DNA of 49,069 bases, from assembly GCA_011045995.1 (NCBI GenBank), contig DSBQ01000043.1, positions 1-49,069 on the forward strand, read 5' to 3'. Every line of letters begins with the position of its first letter. Positions within the stretch are counted from its first letter, which is position 1. Below, piece after piece: positions 7,039 to 16,626 of the stretch. Made by a program: the position numbers and the translations under genes. Source of the DNA: Methanoculleus sp. (GTDB lineage: Archaea > Halobacteriota > Methanomicrobia > Methanomicrobiales > Methanomicrobiaceae). The notes beneath the pieces are model-generated. The model was given only the letters and a program-made list of their open reading frames with translations. It ran no database searches and was not told where the DNA came from.

Positions 7039-8874
7039 TCAGATATACCGCGGCTTCATCGAAAGCTTCGTCGGGGTGTACATCTTCCGGTAGGGCATCC
7101 CGGCGATCTCTTCTCTCACGGTCTCGATGAGGTTGACGGTCGTCATGGTCTTCTTGAAGGGCTTTTTGGGTTCCGAGAGTGCACGGACCGTGACGGCCAG
7201 TTCCCCGGACTCGACTTCCGCATCACCGATGACGACGACGTACGGGACCCAGTCCATGCCGGCCTCGCGGACCTTCTTGCCGACGGACTCCTCCCGGTCG
7301 TCCCAGTCACAGCGGACGCCTGCGGCGTTCAGCGTGGCGCAGACATGCCCGGCGTACTCCTGGTGGCGCTCAGCCACCGGCAGGAGGCGGACCTGCGTCG
7401 GGGCAAGCCAGACGGGGAGCATCGGGACATCCATCGTCGCGGTCTTCTCCAGCAGGGCGCATATCACCCGCTCGACAGATCCGGTCGGTGAACAGTGGAG
7501 GATGGGCGGGAATACTGCGCCGCCTTCACCATCGTGGTATTTGATGTCAAAGCGGAGCGCCGACTCTACATCGATCTGCACGGTTGGGTTCTCGATGGGT
7601 CTCCCCTGCCCGTCGATCGCCGCAAGGTCTACCTTGGCGATCCAGTAGTGGACGCGGTCGGAGAGGATTTCGATGAGCATCGGGACGCCGGACCTCTTCA
7701 CGATGCCCTTTACCCATTCCTCGTGCTCCTCGTAGAAGTCCTCCGTGCAGCGGAATACGCCGGCAAACTCCGTCTCAAGGTCGCGGCCGGTCTGCCAGCC
7801 CATCATGAGCTGCTCCTCGAAGCAGGCGAGCGTCTGGTCCATATCCCGGCAGAGCGTGTGCATATCCGGCATCGTAAAGGCACGCAGGCGTTTTAAGCCG
7901 ATACACTCGCCCTTCTGCTCGTGGCGGAAGGAGTAGGTGGAGAGCTCGTACATCTTCATCGGCAGGGTGTTGGGGGAGATGTGCATGTCCCGCATGATGG
8001 AGAACATCCCGAAACAGGCGGCAAAACGGAGCATCATATTGCGGTTGCCGGACTTGAAGCGGTACTGTCGCTCGCCGAACTTGCCGGCATGCTCGTTGAT
8101 GGCGCCATCGCCGAGGTCGTACATCACCGGGGTCTCGACCGGCATGCCGCCATAGTCGAGCACCAGTCCCAGCACATAGTCGGAGAGGAGGTCACGCACG
8201 ATCTTGCCCCTGGGCATCCAGCGGTGGTGGCCGACATCGGAGAGCGGTTCGTAATCGACGAGCTCCTTTGAGCGCATCAGCTCGCAGTGCAGGGGCTCGC
8301 CGCCCTGTTCCACCCCGAGGCCGATCTCCTTTTTGATGAGTTTGCCGAGCGCCGAGTCATCTGCACAACCGGCAGCATCCTTCTGCTCGCCGTCCGGCGT
8401 CATTACAAAGAAGGTGTGCGTCACCGTCTTTTTTGCCGGCTTCTCGGCGGCATCTTCCGGGGTGATCGTACGGGAAAGCTCGGAGAGCGGATGTCCCTTG
8501 CAGGAGACCGTGAACGACTTGTACCAGCCGAAGGGAGCACGTTTCACGGTACACCCTTCCTGCTCACGGCACAGCTCCTCGATCCTGGTGAGCGCCTGCA
8601 CCGCAGCCTTGGGAGAGGAGAGGTCGTTTGACAGGTGCGCATAGGGGTAGATCATGATATTGGTCGTGCCCAGTTTGCCCGCAGTCTCGAGAATCTCTGC
8701 GGCGGTCTGTGCCGCAACAGCTTCGATATTGTCTTCGTCGGCTGTTTCTACAGCGCAGAATGCCGTCAGTGCCTCGTCGAGGGCGTCCTCTGGGATGATA
8801 TTCTCCTCGGCTACCGGGGTCTTTTTCTGAGCCTGGTATTGAATGTGATCTGAATGAATGAGCAGAAGTCGCAT
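7039..8874 (-). CDS. thrS: Threonyl-tRNA synthetase, archaeal type
   Basis: A 611-residue class II synthetase that charges tRNA-Thr. The N-terminus ([20 protein letters not shown]) and the first 140 or so residues are the archaeal editing domain, which resembles D-aminoacyl-tRNA deacylase and removes mischarged serine. It replaces the bacterial TGS/editing module. The catalytic core follows, with family features such as [18 protein letters not shown] and the [17 protein letters not shown] region. The C-terminus is an anticodon-binding domain ([20 protein letters not shown]). Length is normal. An AAGGAG lies 8 bases before the ATG at 8874, and a TATA-like GTATAAAA (8896-8903, plus strand) is about 26 bases upstream. 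Confidence 0.95.
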   Translation of the reverse strand: MRLLLIHSDHIQYQAQKKTPVAEENIIPEDALDEALTAFCAVETADEDNIEAVAAQTAAEILETAGKLGTTNIMIYPYAHLSNDLSSPKAAVQALTRIEELCREQEGCTVKRAPFGWYKSFTVSCKGHPLSELSRTITPEDAAEKPAKKTVTHTFFVMTPDGEQKDAAGCADDSALGKLIKKEIGLGVEQGGEPLHCELMRSKELVDYEPLSDVGHHRWMPRGKIVRDLLSDYVLGLVLDYGGMPVETPVMYDLGDGAINEHAGKFGERQYRFKSGNRNMMLRFAACFGMFSIMRDMHISPNTLPMKMYELSTYSFRHEQKGECIGLKRLRAFTMPDMHTLCRDMDQTLACFEEQLMMGWQTGRDLETEFAGVFRCTEDFYEEHEEWVKGIVKRSGVPMLIEILSDRVHYWIAKVDLAAIDGQGRPIENPTVQIDVESALRFDIKYHDGEGGAVFPPILHCSPTGSVERVICALLEKTATMDVPMLPVWLAPTQVRLLPVAERHQEYAGHVCATLNAAGVRCDWDDREESVGKKVREAGMDWVPYVVVIGDAEVESGELAVTVRALSEPKKPFKKTMTTVNLIETVREEIAGMPYRKMYTPTKLSMKPRYI

Positions 8875-8895
8875 GGTGGTGCTCCTTATAAACGC

Positions 8896-8903
8896 GTATA
8901 AAA
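8896..8903 (-). promoter_or_regulatory. Candidate TATA box for thrS
   Basis: On the minus strand this reads TTTTATAC, centred about 26 bases before the thrS ATG. It would start the mRNA at the start codon, which conflicts with the good AAGGAG at 8882-8887. A second TATA-like element nearby blurs the assignment. Confidence 0.3.
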
Positions 8904-8957
8904 TTGGTGTTGGTTCGTAATTAGGGTATGGTTTGGATTCCCGTCACGGCAGACCGG

Positions 8958-9512
8958 TTACTGCCGTACGTTGCGGTGATACCGTGACAGGGTTGCCTGC
9001 CGCTGGTTGAGGTATTTCGCGTCCCCTTTTGATCCATAGGGTTTTTCCGCACGTTCGGTCGTGTAAAAGACCAGCTGACCGATAGGCATGCCAGAATAGA
9101 GCCGTACCGGGCGCTGGTTGGCATTGGATATCTCAAGCGTAATCGTCCCGCAGAATCCTGCGTCGATCCACCCTCCGGTCTGGTGGAGAGCGATACCGAG
9201 ACGGGCGATGGATGATTTGCCCTCGATCGTTGCTACGATATCGTCGGGGAGTGCGATGCACTCATGCGTCTCGGCAAGGAGAAACATCCCCGGCGGCACA
9301 TCGATGTACTCCGCATGGGTCTCATGCACATGCGAAGTGACGGTCTGCTGATCATACGGGTCGATCACGTCATCCGACTCCTCATACCAGACAAAGTGGT
9401 TCCCCAGGCGTATGTCGAGAGAATTGGGCTGAACGAATTGTACGTCGTAGGGGTCGATCTTTATATGGCCCCGTTCAATGCGGTTCTGGATCTGCCAGTC
9501 AACGAGAATCAT
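8958..9512 (-). CDS. dcd: dCTP deaminase
   Basis: A 184-residue enzyme of the dUTPase/dCTP deaminase fold. It deaminates dCTP to dUTP, and some archaeal members also hydrolyse dUTP to dUMP. Family signatures are [10 protein letters not shown] near residue 30, [12 protein letters not shown] (the phosphate-binding Ser and Arg), and [19 protein letters not shown], whose Glu is the catalytic proton shuttle. The C-terminal tail ([20 protein letters not shown]) closes over the active site. Length matches archaeal Dcd. The gene is separated from trmJ upstream by 84 bases containing a T-tract on the minus strand, so it probably has its own promoter. Whether it is mono- or bifunctional cannot be told by eye. 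Confidence 0.94.
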   Translation of the reverse strand: MILVDWQIQNRIERGHIKIDPYDVQFVQPNSLDIRLGNHFVWYEESDDVIDPYDQQTVTSHVHETHAEYIDVPPGMFLLAETHECIALPDDIVATIEGKSSIARLGIALHQTGGWIDAGFCGTITLEISNANQRPVRLYSGMPIGQLVFYTTERAEKPYGSKGDAKYLNQRQATLSRYHRNVRQ

Positions 9513-9537
9513 TCAGGTTTAGGTTGTCCGCACGGGT

Positions 9538-9543
9538 AAAAAA
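9538..9543 (-). terminator. Possible U-tract terminator downstream of the trmJ operon
   Basis: Six T on the minus strand lie 54 bases after the trmJ stop and before dcd. The tract is short, so termination may be partial. Confidence 0.35.
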
Positions 9544-9596
9544 GGGATTCTCTTTCTCGTCGGTATTGGTTCCCGGGGTTTTTGAATTTGAGAGAA

Positions 9597-10361
9597 TTAC
9601 CGGCCTTCCGGGTCGGAAGGCATGCCCTGGCCGCCAGCCTCCCGCCCCTCGTATTCACCGTGTTTCCATGGTTCGATCATCCATTCCGTTCTTCTGAGCA
9701 GCCCGTGCATGGTCGTCACCTCGCGTGGGGTCAGCATGGTCCTGCCGAAGATGCGCCGCATCATCGTCATCGTATTCGCCCGCTTGTATTCAAAGTGGTC
9801 GACCAGGTCGAGGAACCGGTCGATATGGTCGTAGAAGGCATCCATCTCCTGGCGTGACGCCAGATTATAGTCTCCCCTCGGGAGGTTGGCAAGCTCGTAG
9901 CAGACCACGCCGACCGCGTGGGATATGTTGAGGATGGGATAATCCGCCGAGGTGGGGATCGTGCAGATCACGTCGCACCGCCTCACCTCGTCGTTGCCAA
10001 GGCCCCTGTCCTCCCTGCCGAAGAGAATCGAAATGCGCCCATTTACCGGACTCAGCATCTCCCTGAGTTCGGCCGGGGTGTAGTAGGGCATCCTCATGGC
10101 GTGGGAGACGGTCTTTGAGAGCCCGCCGGTCGTTGCCACCAAAAGATTAGACTCCGTAATCACCTCATCAAGGGATGATGCTATCCTTGCTCCTTCGAGC
10201 ACTTCGCGGGCGTGGGATGCGCGGGCGGTGGCTTCGACCCCCCAGTCGGGAGGGTTGACCATCGTCAGCCGGGTAAACCCGAAATTCTTCATGACACGGG
10301 CGGCAAATCCGATGTTCCCCTCGTAGAGGGGTTCGACAAGAACGATTTCAATCTCAGCCAT
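9597..10361 (-). CDS. trmJ: TrmJ-like tRNA (Cm/Um) 2'-O-methyltransferase, SPOUT family
   Basis: A 254-residue SpoU/TrmH-class methyltransferase that uses SAM to methylate a ribose 2'-OH, probably of tRNA position 32 by analogy with TrmJ. Visible family motifs are VEPLYEGNIGFAARVMKNFG at the N-terminus (motif 1), SILFGREDRGLGNDE (motif 2) and ICTIPTSADYPILNISHAV (motif 3, part of the trefoil-knot SAM site). A helical C-terminal extension of about 80 residues (YDHIDRFLDLVDHFEYKRAN and onward) matches TrmJ rather than TrmH. It is the last gene of the tight minus-strand run that begins near 17.9 kb, 21 bases after GGGP synthase. The exact target nucleotide is inferred. Confidence 0.86.
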   Translation of the reverse strand: MAEIEIVLVEPLYEGNIGFAARVMKNFGFTRLTMVNPPDWGVEATARASHAREVLEGARIASSLDEVITESNLLVATTGGLSKTVSHAMRMPYYTPAELREMLSPVNGRISILFGREDRGLGNDEVRRCDVICTIPTSADYPILNISHAVGVVCYELANLPRGDYNLASRQEMDAFYDHIDRFLDLVDHFEYKRANTMTMMRRIFGRTMLTPREVTTMHGLLRRTEWMIEPWKHGEYEGREAGGQGMPSDPEGR

Positions 10362-10382
10362 GGCAAAAAAGATCCGGGAAGG

Positions 10383-11069
10383 TTATTTGACCGCCCTGAC
10401 CGTTGCCTTCAGAGCATTGACCCCATCGTCATAGACCGCGTTACCTACGACGATGGCGTCTGCATACTGCCCCATCTCGGCAGCTTTCTCTGCATTGTTG
10501 ATGCCGCCGCCATAGAAGAGGCGGCCTTCGGTAACGACCCCGGATACGGCGCTCACGATCTCCGGGTCACCGTAGATGCCGGAATACTCGATATACGTGA
10601 CCGGGAACCGGAAGTAATGGTCGGCAACCTCGGCGTATGCCACCACGTCCTCTGCGGGAAGATCACAGATGGCACGCGTCACCTTGCCGACCGAGGACGC
10701 CGGATTGAGCACGATGTAGGCCTCCGGTACAACCATATCCCAGTCTATGGTGTTGTGCTTGACCCAATACTGGTGTTTGCCGACCATCCAGATCATCTCA
10801 GGAGTGTTCAGGACCGACGGGACGAAGAGGCCGTCGACCCCCTCAAGGATCACGGCCTCGGGCCCGGCAGGTTCCACCACTACGGGAAGGTCGTATTCCC
10901 GCACTTGGGCGATAAGTTCACTCAGGTTTTCTTTCGTGACATTGAGTGTCCCCGAGAGCATCAGGGCATCTGTCCCGCTCGTAGCAATCTCCTCTGCTTC
11001 GGCAGAGTTTACGACCTTGTCCGGGTCGAGCTTGGTAACATGTCGCCATTTTTTCCAGTCAATCTTCAT
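10383..11069 (-). CDS. Geranylgeranylglyceryl phosphate synthase
   Basis: A 228-residue TIM-barrel prenyltransferase of the PcrB/GGGPS family. It joins geranylgeranyl diphosphate to sn-glycerol-1-phosphate, the first committed step of archaeal ether lipid synthesis. Family motifs are HVTKLDPDKV at residues 10-19, SGTDALMLSGTLNVT, VVEPAGPEAV, the YIEYSGIYGDP segment, and LFYGGGINNAEKA plus ADAIVVGNAVY, which form the phosphate-binding end of the barrel. The length and DPDKV start fit the shorter group I enzymes found in Methanomicrobiales and haloarchaea. It lies 15 bases downstream of topA in the same orientation and is probably cotranscribed with it. Confidence 0.93.
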   Translation of the reverse strand: MKIDWKKWRHVTKLDPDKVVNSAEAEEIATSGTDALMLSGTLNVTKENLSELIAQVREYDLPVVVEPAGPEAVILEGVDGLFVPSVLNTPEMIWMVGKHQYWVKHNTIDWDMVVPEAYIVLNPASSVGKVTRAICDLPAEDVVAYAEVADHYFRFPVTYIEYSGIYGDPEIVSAVSGVVTEGRLFYGGGINNAEKAAEMGQYADAIVVGNAVYDDGVNALKATVRAVK

Positions 11070-11084
11070 GGGTATCTTCCCTTA

Positions 11085-13880
11085 TCAGAGGGCTTTTTGA
11101 AACGCACGTATTTTCTCCGCCGGAATACCGGTCATCTGTTCGGTCTTCTCCGGGTCTGCGGCCGCAAGGCCCGCTGCATCATAGATACCTGCCATATAGA
11201 GGTGGAGAAGTGCCGATTCTCCAAGGCCGGGAATTGCGAGCAGTTCTTTCTTCCCTGCATCGACCATCTTCTGTGTCACTTTCTCGGGTTCTTCAACATC
11301 CATTGCGTTACAGACGGCGGCGGCGTGTTTTCGCGCCGTCTCCACCTTGATGCCGGAGGCGGCAGCGAGGTAGGCGGGATGCAGTGCGCTGAAATCTGCA
11401 GGCGAGGTGATCCCTGCTTCCATGTATTTCTTCAGGCTGACGGCAGGGACCCCGTATTCCCGCAGGAGTTTCGTGTTGTATTCCAAGCGGACATCTGCGA
11501 GAAGACCTTCCGCTTCAGCCTCGGAGAGGTGCATCCTTGCAAGAGCGGCCGCATCCATCTCCGCAAGGGCGCCGAGGTCATTGATTCCTGCCTTAATCAG
11601 GGCGGAGGATACCTTCGCGGGGCTCCTGCCGCGTCTCGGGACCACGTGTCTGCGGACGAACTTTTTCATCTCGGTACGGCGCCGCATCATCTCGAGGACA
11701 TCTTCTGCCTCTTCCTGGAGCGTTGCCGTTGTCCCGGCATCGGCCCCGAGCGCATCCGCGATATCTTCGGCAGGAGTGGTTGCCACGTCGTATACGCTGT
11801 AGATATGGGCGGCATGGAGTTTGTCTATCATCGCCGTGTCCATGGAGGGCATCATGTCGAGTCCCTCCCTGTTCGATTCGATATGGTTGCAGAGCGGGCA
11901 CCCGATCTCCCACGGGCGCGCCCCTTTCCGGATTAGCCTGATGTGGTGAAGGCCGTGGACCGGGCATATATCTTTTTCACGGATGGCCGTGCCCCAGTTT
12001 GCAGCAGGGAGGCCGATATTAAAGGTGCAGTCAGGATACCCGGTACATCCGATGAACTGGGACATGCCCTTCGTCTGCCGTATCATAAGACCTTTTCCAC
12101 AGACCGGGCAGGGACCGATGATCTTCTCCTCATCGGTCCGTTCCATGATCTCACCGCCGATGTCCTCCTCGTGTGCCTCGAGTCGGTCAAAGACGGTGTG
12201 GAGCATCTCCTTGGATTCGGCGATGACATCGCCGGGTGCACGTTTCGCCCCTTTGATGTCCTCCATGTGGTTTTCAAGGGTGCTCGTCATCTCCGGTTTG
12301 GTGATCATCGAGGCATAATGTCCAAGCGCTTCGGTAACACCGCGGCCCACGAGGGTGGGCCGGAGCGGGGCACCTTCGATATACCTTCTGCCGATGAGCT
12401 TTCCGATCACTTCGTGACGGGTTGATTTTGTCCCGAGCCCCAGCTCTTCCATCGTCTGGATAAGCTTCGCCTGGGAAAACCTGGGGGGGGGAGTCGTTTC
12501 CTTGCGCTCGTTAATCACCCCAAGGATCGGGAGGTGTTCGCCTTCTTCCAGTGGGGGAAGGATCGTCTCCTTTGCTTCGCTGTAGTGGTAGACATGCCGG
12601 TATCCTTCCTCGGCGAGCCTCGAGCCGGTGGCCGTGTACTCCTCTCCCCCTGCATCGAAGAGATATTTCAGTGTCGTCCACCGTGCGTCCGGCGAGAGCG
12701 TCCCAAGGAACCGGCGTACAATCAGCTCATAGACCTTCCACTGGTCAGCGGAGAGCGCACTCTCCTTCGCCGCACCGGTCGGGTGAATCGGCGGGTGGTC
12801 GGTGGAGGACTTTTTCCCCCTTGTCGGCTGCTGGCGTCGGTGTGCGATGGTCCATTCGACATCGCGGGAAAATGCCGTCTTCTTCAGCTCTTGTAGCACA
12901 CCGTCAAGGTCGAGGGATGCAGGATAAACCGTGTTGTCCGTTCTCGGGTACGAGATGTACCCGTTCATATAGAGGTCTTCTGCGATGCGCATTGCATTTG
13001 CCGCGGATATTCTCATCCGTGAGGCGGCGACGATGAACGATGTCGTATCAAACGGTGCGGGGGCACGGTCCGCCCTTGTCCCTTCCCTGACGCTGGTAAC
13101 CGTCAGGGGTTCCTTTGTCCGCTTCTCTGCCTCCTTTGCCTCTTCACTGCTCCAGAACTTGTCATGAGTGTGGCGTGCCTCAAAGGCGTACGTCGCCTTC
13201 TCGGTTTCGAGGGATATGAGCCAGTATGGTTCGGGGACAAAGGCCTCAATCTCCTTCTCCCGGTCGACGATCATGGCGAGCACCGGGCTCTGGACACGGC
13301 CCACGGAGAGGATGTTTGCACCGCCGCGTCTGGCGGCGATCGAGATGAACCGGGTCAGCGATGCACCCCATATCAGGTCGATCAGCTGACGGGTCTCTCC
13401 CGCCGCCGCAAGATCAAAATCGATCTCGGCGGGGCTCTCGAATGCCTGGTTGATCTCCTGTGGGGTAATTGCGGAAAAACGGGCCCGCTGGACCGGTACC
13501 TTCGGGTTTGCCCCGACGACAAGTTCATAGGCCTCTTTTCCGATGAGTTCCCCCTCACGGTCAAAATCAGTGGCAATCGTGACCCGTTCTGCCTGCCGGG
13601 CGAGTTTTTTTATGAGGGTTACGATCTTCCTCTCGGTGGGTTTTTTCACTGTTCCCGCATCGATGAGGGTGCGGGGGGTATGGACCTCGCTTCGCCAGTT
13701 GGTGTATCCGGGTTCGAAGTCGATCTCAACGACATGGCCGCGGAGTCCCAGGGCGACCGCATCGTCGAAGCGGTAGGTATTGACCCCGTTCTCTTTTCCG
13801 GATTTGACCTTCTCTTTTCCGGCAAGGATGGATGCAATTCTCTGTGCTGCGATATTCTTCTCTGCGATGATCAGATGCAT
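11085..13880 (-). CDS. topA: DNA topoisomerase I (type IA) with extended HhH tail
   Basis: A 931-residue type IA topoisomerase that relaxes negative supercoils by cutting one strand. The Toprim domain carries Glu7 (IIAEKN) and TDFDREGE at 104-111. The active-site tyrosine is Tyr311 in YISYPRTDNT. Two zinc-binding segments follow the core: GPCPVCGKG with GCTGYPDC, then CPVHG with GCPLCNH. From about residue 690 the protein is a long helical tail with recurring helix-hairpin-helix-like units (for example ALIKAGINDLGALAEMD, YMEAGITSPADFSALH and LLAIPGLGESALLHLY), likely non-specific DNA binding. The gene lies 6 bases after gatB, an unusual operon partner, so it is probably transcribed with tRNA amidation genes. 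Confidence 0.94.
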   Translation of the reverse strand: MHLIIAEKNIAAQRIASILAGKEKVKSGKENGVNTYRFDDAVALGLRGHVVEIDFEPGYTNWRSEVHTPRTLIDAGTVKKPTERKIVTLIKKLARQAERVTIATDFDREGELIGKEAYELVVGANPKVPVQRARFSAITPQEINQAFESPAEIDFDLAAAGETRQLIDLIWGASLTRFISIAARRGGANILSVGRVQSPVLAMIVDREKEIEAFVPEPYWLISLETEKATYAFEARHTHDKFWSSEEAKEAEKRTKEPLTVTSVREGTRADRAPAPFDTTSFIVAASRMRISAANAMRIAEDLYMNGYISYPRTDNTVYPASLDLDGVLQELKKTAFSRDVEWTIAHRRQQPTRGKKSSTDHPPIHPTGAAKESALSADQWKVYELIVRRFLGTLSPDARWTTLKYLFDAGGEEYTATGSRLAEEGYRHVYHYSEAKETILPPLEEGEHLPILGVINERKETTPPPRFSQAKLIQTMEELGLGTKSTRHEVIGKLIGRRYIEGAPLRPTLVGRGVTEALGHYASMITKPEMTSTLENHMEDIKGAKRAPGDVIAESKEMLHTVFDRLEAHEEDIGGEIMERTDEEKIIGPCPVCGKGLMIRQTKGMSQFIGCTGYPDCTFNIGLPAANWGTAIREKDICPVHGLHHIRLIRKGARPWEIGCPLCNHIESNREGLDMMPSMDTAMIDKLHAAHIYSVYDVATTPAEDIADALGADAGTTATLQEEAEDVLEMMRRRTEMKKFVRRHVVPRRGRSPAKVSSALIKAGINDLGALAEMDAAALARMHLSEAEAEGLLADVRLEYNTKLLREYGVPAVSLKKYMEAGITSPADFSALHPAYLAAASGIKVETARKHAAAVCNAMDVEEPEKVTQKMVDAGKKELLAIPGLGESALLHLYMAGIYDAAGLAAADPEKTEQMTGIPAEKIRAFQKAL

Positions 13881-13886
13881 GCGGAG

Positions 13887-15320
13887 TTACTCCTCCAGGG
13901 CGTCGAGGTACGTGCTCATCTGGGCATTGAGAACCTTCGGGTCCGCCCGGCCCCGCGTCTCCTTCATCACCTGTCCGACCAGGAAGTTGAGTGCCCCCTT
14001 CTTTCCGGCAAGGTAATCGCTGACCGCCTGGGGGTTTGCCTCCACCACCGATGCGATAACCGCATCAAACTCCCCGCCTTTGACCTTGCCAAGGCCTGCC
14101 TCTGCGACGATGTCGGCAGGCATCGGGCAGTCCTCCTTATTGAGACAATGGTCCAGCATCGTCCTGAGGACCTCAACACCTGACTTGTCCGTGATTGCAT
14201 CGTCACGGATGAGGGCGATGAGATCGCCGATATTTATCGCGGGGATCTCATCGATTTTCATGGAGCGGTAGTTGAGTTCGCCGAGGAGAATGTCGGCCAC
14301 CCACGTCGCTGCAAGGTTCGGGTCGACACCGGCAATCTGTTCGTAGAAATCTGCCACCTTCAGGTCACCCGTCAGGGTGCGGGCATGGTTGACCGAGATG
14401 CCGTAGTCCCGCATGAACCGGTCGCGCCGGGCGTCCGGGAGTTCCGGGAGCTCGACCCCGTCGAGCCAGCTCCTCACTCTCAGCGGCCGCAGGTCCGGTT
14501 CGGGGAAATAGCGGTAGTCGTTCTCCTCCTCCTTGCTCCTGGATGAGGTGGTAATGCCACGTCCTTCCATGAAATGACGCGTTTCGCGGGTAATGTACTG
14601 GCCGCGGCGTATCAGGTTTCTCTGGCGCGTGATCTCAAAATTGAGTGCCTTCTCCACCCCCTTATAGGAGGAGATATTCTTGCACTCCACCCGGTTGTGG
14701 CCCTTGATGGAGATGTTTGCATCCACACGAATGGCACCCTCCCGCTCCCCGTCGAAGACCTCAAGATATTCGAGCGTGGACCGGAGTTTGTTCAGGAACC
14801 GGCGTGCTTCTTTCGGGGAGCGGAGGTCAGGTTCGGTGACGATCTCGATGAGGGGTATGGAGCTCCGGTTATAGTCCACGAGAGAGTACCCCGCCCGGTC
14901 CCGTCCGGTCTTGTGCACGAGCCGCCCGGGATCCTCTTCGAGGTGAATGCGGGTGATCCTGACAACCTTGGTGTGCCCCTCGTCATTTTCGATCTCAAGA
15001 TAGCCCTTCTCGGCTATGGGCTTGTCATACTGGGAGATCTGGTAAGCCTTAGGGAGGTCAGGATAGAAGTAGTTCTTTCGCGAGAACTCGGAATACTCGG
15101 GCACCTCAAGGTTGAGTGCCTTTGCCACCTTCAGGGCATATATGACCGCCTGTTTGTTCAGGCGCGGCATGGCCCCCGGAAGGCCGAGACAGATGGGGCA
15201 GCAGTGGGTATTGGGGGGCGCCCCCTGGAATTCCGCCGAACACCCGCAGAAGAGCTTTGTCTTCGTGTTGAGCTGACAGTGTATCTCAAGGCCGATGATG
15301 ACCTGCTGGTCGGTGTCCAT
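13887..15320 (-). CDS. gatB: Asp/Glu-tRNA amidotransferase subunit B
   Basis: A 477-residue subunit of the GatCAB amidotransferase. GatB binds the misacylated tRNA and phosphorylates the Asp or Glu side chain before ammonia attack. Start motif MDTDQQVIIGLEIHCQLNT, then FCGCSAEF with CCPICLG (zinc-binding Cys pairs), SRKNYFYPDLPKAYQIS and DYNRSSIPLIEIVTEPD are all family signatures. The C-terminal YqeY-like tail (GQVMKETRGRADPKVLNAQM) contacts tRNA. I chose the ATG at 15320, one base past the gatA stop. The longer frame adds an Arg/Ser-rich stretch that is not GatB. In archaea, Gln-tRNA is made by GatDE, so this complex most likely makes Asn-tRNA-Asn. Confidence 0.95.
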   Translation of the reverse strand: MDTDQQVIIGLEIHCQLNTKTKLFCGCSAEFQGAPPNTHCCPICLGLPGAMPRLNKQAVIYALKVAKALNLEVPEYSEFSRKNYFYPDLPKAYQISQYDKPIAEKGYLEIENDEGHTKVVRITRIHLEEDPGRLVHKTGRDRAGYSLVDYNRSSIPLIEIVTEPDLRSPKEARRFLNKLRSTLEYLEVFDGEREGAIRVDANISIKGHNRVECKNISSYKGVEKALNFEITRQRNLIRRGQYITRETRHFMEGRGITTSSRSKEEENDYRYFPEPDLRPLRVRSWLDGVELPELPDARRDRFMRDYGISVNHARTLTGDLKVADFYEQIAGVDPNLAATWVADILLGELNYRSMKIDEIPAINIGDLIALIRDDAITDKSGVEVLRTMLDHCLNKEDCPMPADIVAEAGLGKVKGGEFDAVIASVVEANPQAVSDYLAGKKGALNFLVGQVMKETRGRADPKVLNAQMSTYLDALEE

Positions 15321-15321
15321 A

Positions 15322-16626
15322 TCACGCCACCTCCTGTTCAAAGGCAAAGGCAACATCCACGACCCGTTCGTCCGCAAAGTGCGGGCCGATGATCTGGAGC
15401 CCCACGGGCATCCTGTCGACCGTCCCGCAGGGGACGGATATCGCCGGGACACCCGCAAGGTTTGCCGGGACCGTCAAAATATCAGCAAGGTACATCGAGA
15501 GTGGGTCTGACTTTTCTCCGAGACAAAAGGCGATGGAGGGCATGGTAGGGCCGGCGATGACGTCGGCGTCCTTCAGCACCCGGATAAAATCCCTGCGGAC
15601 ATTTTCACGTGCCACCTGCGCCTTGGCATAGTATTTGCCGTAATATCCTGCAGAGAGGGCGAAGGTGCCGAGAAGAATCCGGCGCTGCACCTCCTTGCCG
15701 AAGAGTGCGCCGCGATGGTCCCTGAATTCGTCATGCCATGAACGGACGGTCTCCACCTTGGGGCCGTAGCGCACCCCGTCGAAGCGGGCAAGATTTGAGG
15801 AGGCCTCGCTGGTGCAGGTCACATAGTATGCCGCGAGTGCATAGGTCATCGACGGAATCGAGCATTCGACGGTCTCTGCGCCAAGCCCTTCGAGGGTCGC
15901 GATAGCGTCCTGCACCTTTGCCGCAACGGCCGGGTCCACCCCCTCACCGAAATACTCCTTCGGGACAGCGATGCGCAGCCCTTTTACATCCGAATTCGGA
16001 GTATGGTCATAGAGGCGGTCATAGGTCGTTGAGTCGCGGGCGTCGGGCCCTGCGATCACCGACATGAGCGTGTTTACATCCGTCACCGTCTTTCCAAGAG
16101 GGCCAATCTGTTCGAGCGAGTTGGAGTAGGCGATCAGGCCGTACCGGGAGACGCGGCCGAAGGTCGGCTTGAGCCCCACGACGCCGCAGAACGCCGCCGG
16201 ACAGCGGATGGACCCTCCGGTATCGCTGCCGAGCGCCAGATCGACCATGCCGGATGCGATCGCCGCTGCACTGCCGCCGGAGGACCCGCCGGGGACCCGT
16301 GCCGGGTCGACGGGGTTGGTGACCGGACCGAATGCACTGTTCTCCGTCGTCGTCCCCATCCCGAACTCGTCCATATTGGTCTTCCCGACGATTGCGGCAC
16401 CCGCCTTTCTTAGTAGTGCTACGACATGGGCATCATAGGGGGGCACATACCCTTCCAGGATGCGTGATCCACATGTCGTGGGTATCCCCACAGTGGTGAT
16501 ATTGTCCTTTACCGCCACGGGGATTCCTTCAAGCGGTCCGCCGTTCGGTTCGAAGAGGGCCAGGTCAAGGGTTGAGATGAAGGCGTTGTGCCGGTCTTTT
16601 TCATCAAAAATGTATCCGCCTTCCAC
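15322..16626 (-). CDS. gatA: Asp/Glu-tRNA amidotransferase subunit A
   Basis: A 434-residue amidase-signature protein that hydrolyses glutamine and channels ammonia to GatB. Catalytic Ser-cisSer-Lys elements are visible: Lys in PVAVKDNI, and the Ser pair in PGGSSGGSAAAIASG followed by ALGSDTGGSIRCPAA. The start is GTG at 16626, abutting the gatC stop codon. The protein begins close to the amidase core, so it is slightly shorter at the N-terminus than bacterial GatA (usually 460-490). The C-terminus reads VPCGTVDRMPVGLQIIGPHF, as expected. Order gatC-gatA-gatB with near-zero spacing indicates one mRNA. Confidence 0.95.
   Translation of the reverse strand: MEGGYIFDEKDRHNAFISTLDLALFEPNGGPLEGIPVAVKDNITTVGIPTTCGSRILEGYVPPYDAHVVALLRKAGAAIVGKTNMDEFGMGTTTENSAFGPVTNPVDPARVPGGSSGGSAAAIASGMVDLALGSDTGGSIRCPAAFCGVVGLKPTFGRVSRYGLIAYSNSLEQIGPLGKTVTDVNTLMSVIAGPDARDSTTYDRLYDHTPNSDVKGLRIAVPKEYFGEGVDPAVAAKVQDAIATLEGLGAETVECSIPSMTYALAAYYVTCTSEASSNLARFDGVRYGPKVETVRSWHDEFRDHRGALFGKEVQRRILLGTFALSAGYYGKYYAKAQVARENVRRDFIRVLKDADVIAGPTMPSIAFCLGEKSDPLSMYLADILTVPANLAGVPAISVPCGTVDRMPVGLQIIGPHFADERVVDVAFAFEQEVA

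Noticed and set aside
10212-11936. Plus-strand open frame of 574 codons
   Set aside because: It lies opposite trmJ, GGGP synthase and topA, all recognised. Its composition (His, Gly, Cys, Arg) is typical of an antisense shadow.
13164-14183. Plus-strand open frame of 339 codons
   Set aside because: Antisense to topA and gatB. No motif.
15321-15458. N-terminal extension of gatB
   Set aside because: The added residues are Arg/Ser-rich and lie inside gatA. GatB homology begins exactly at the ATG at 15320.
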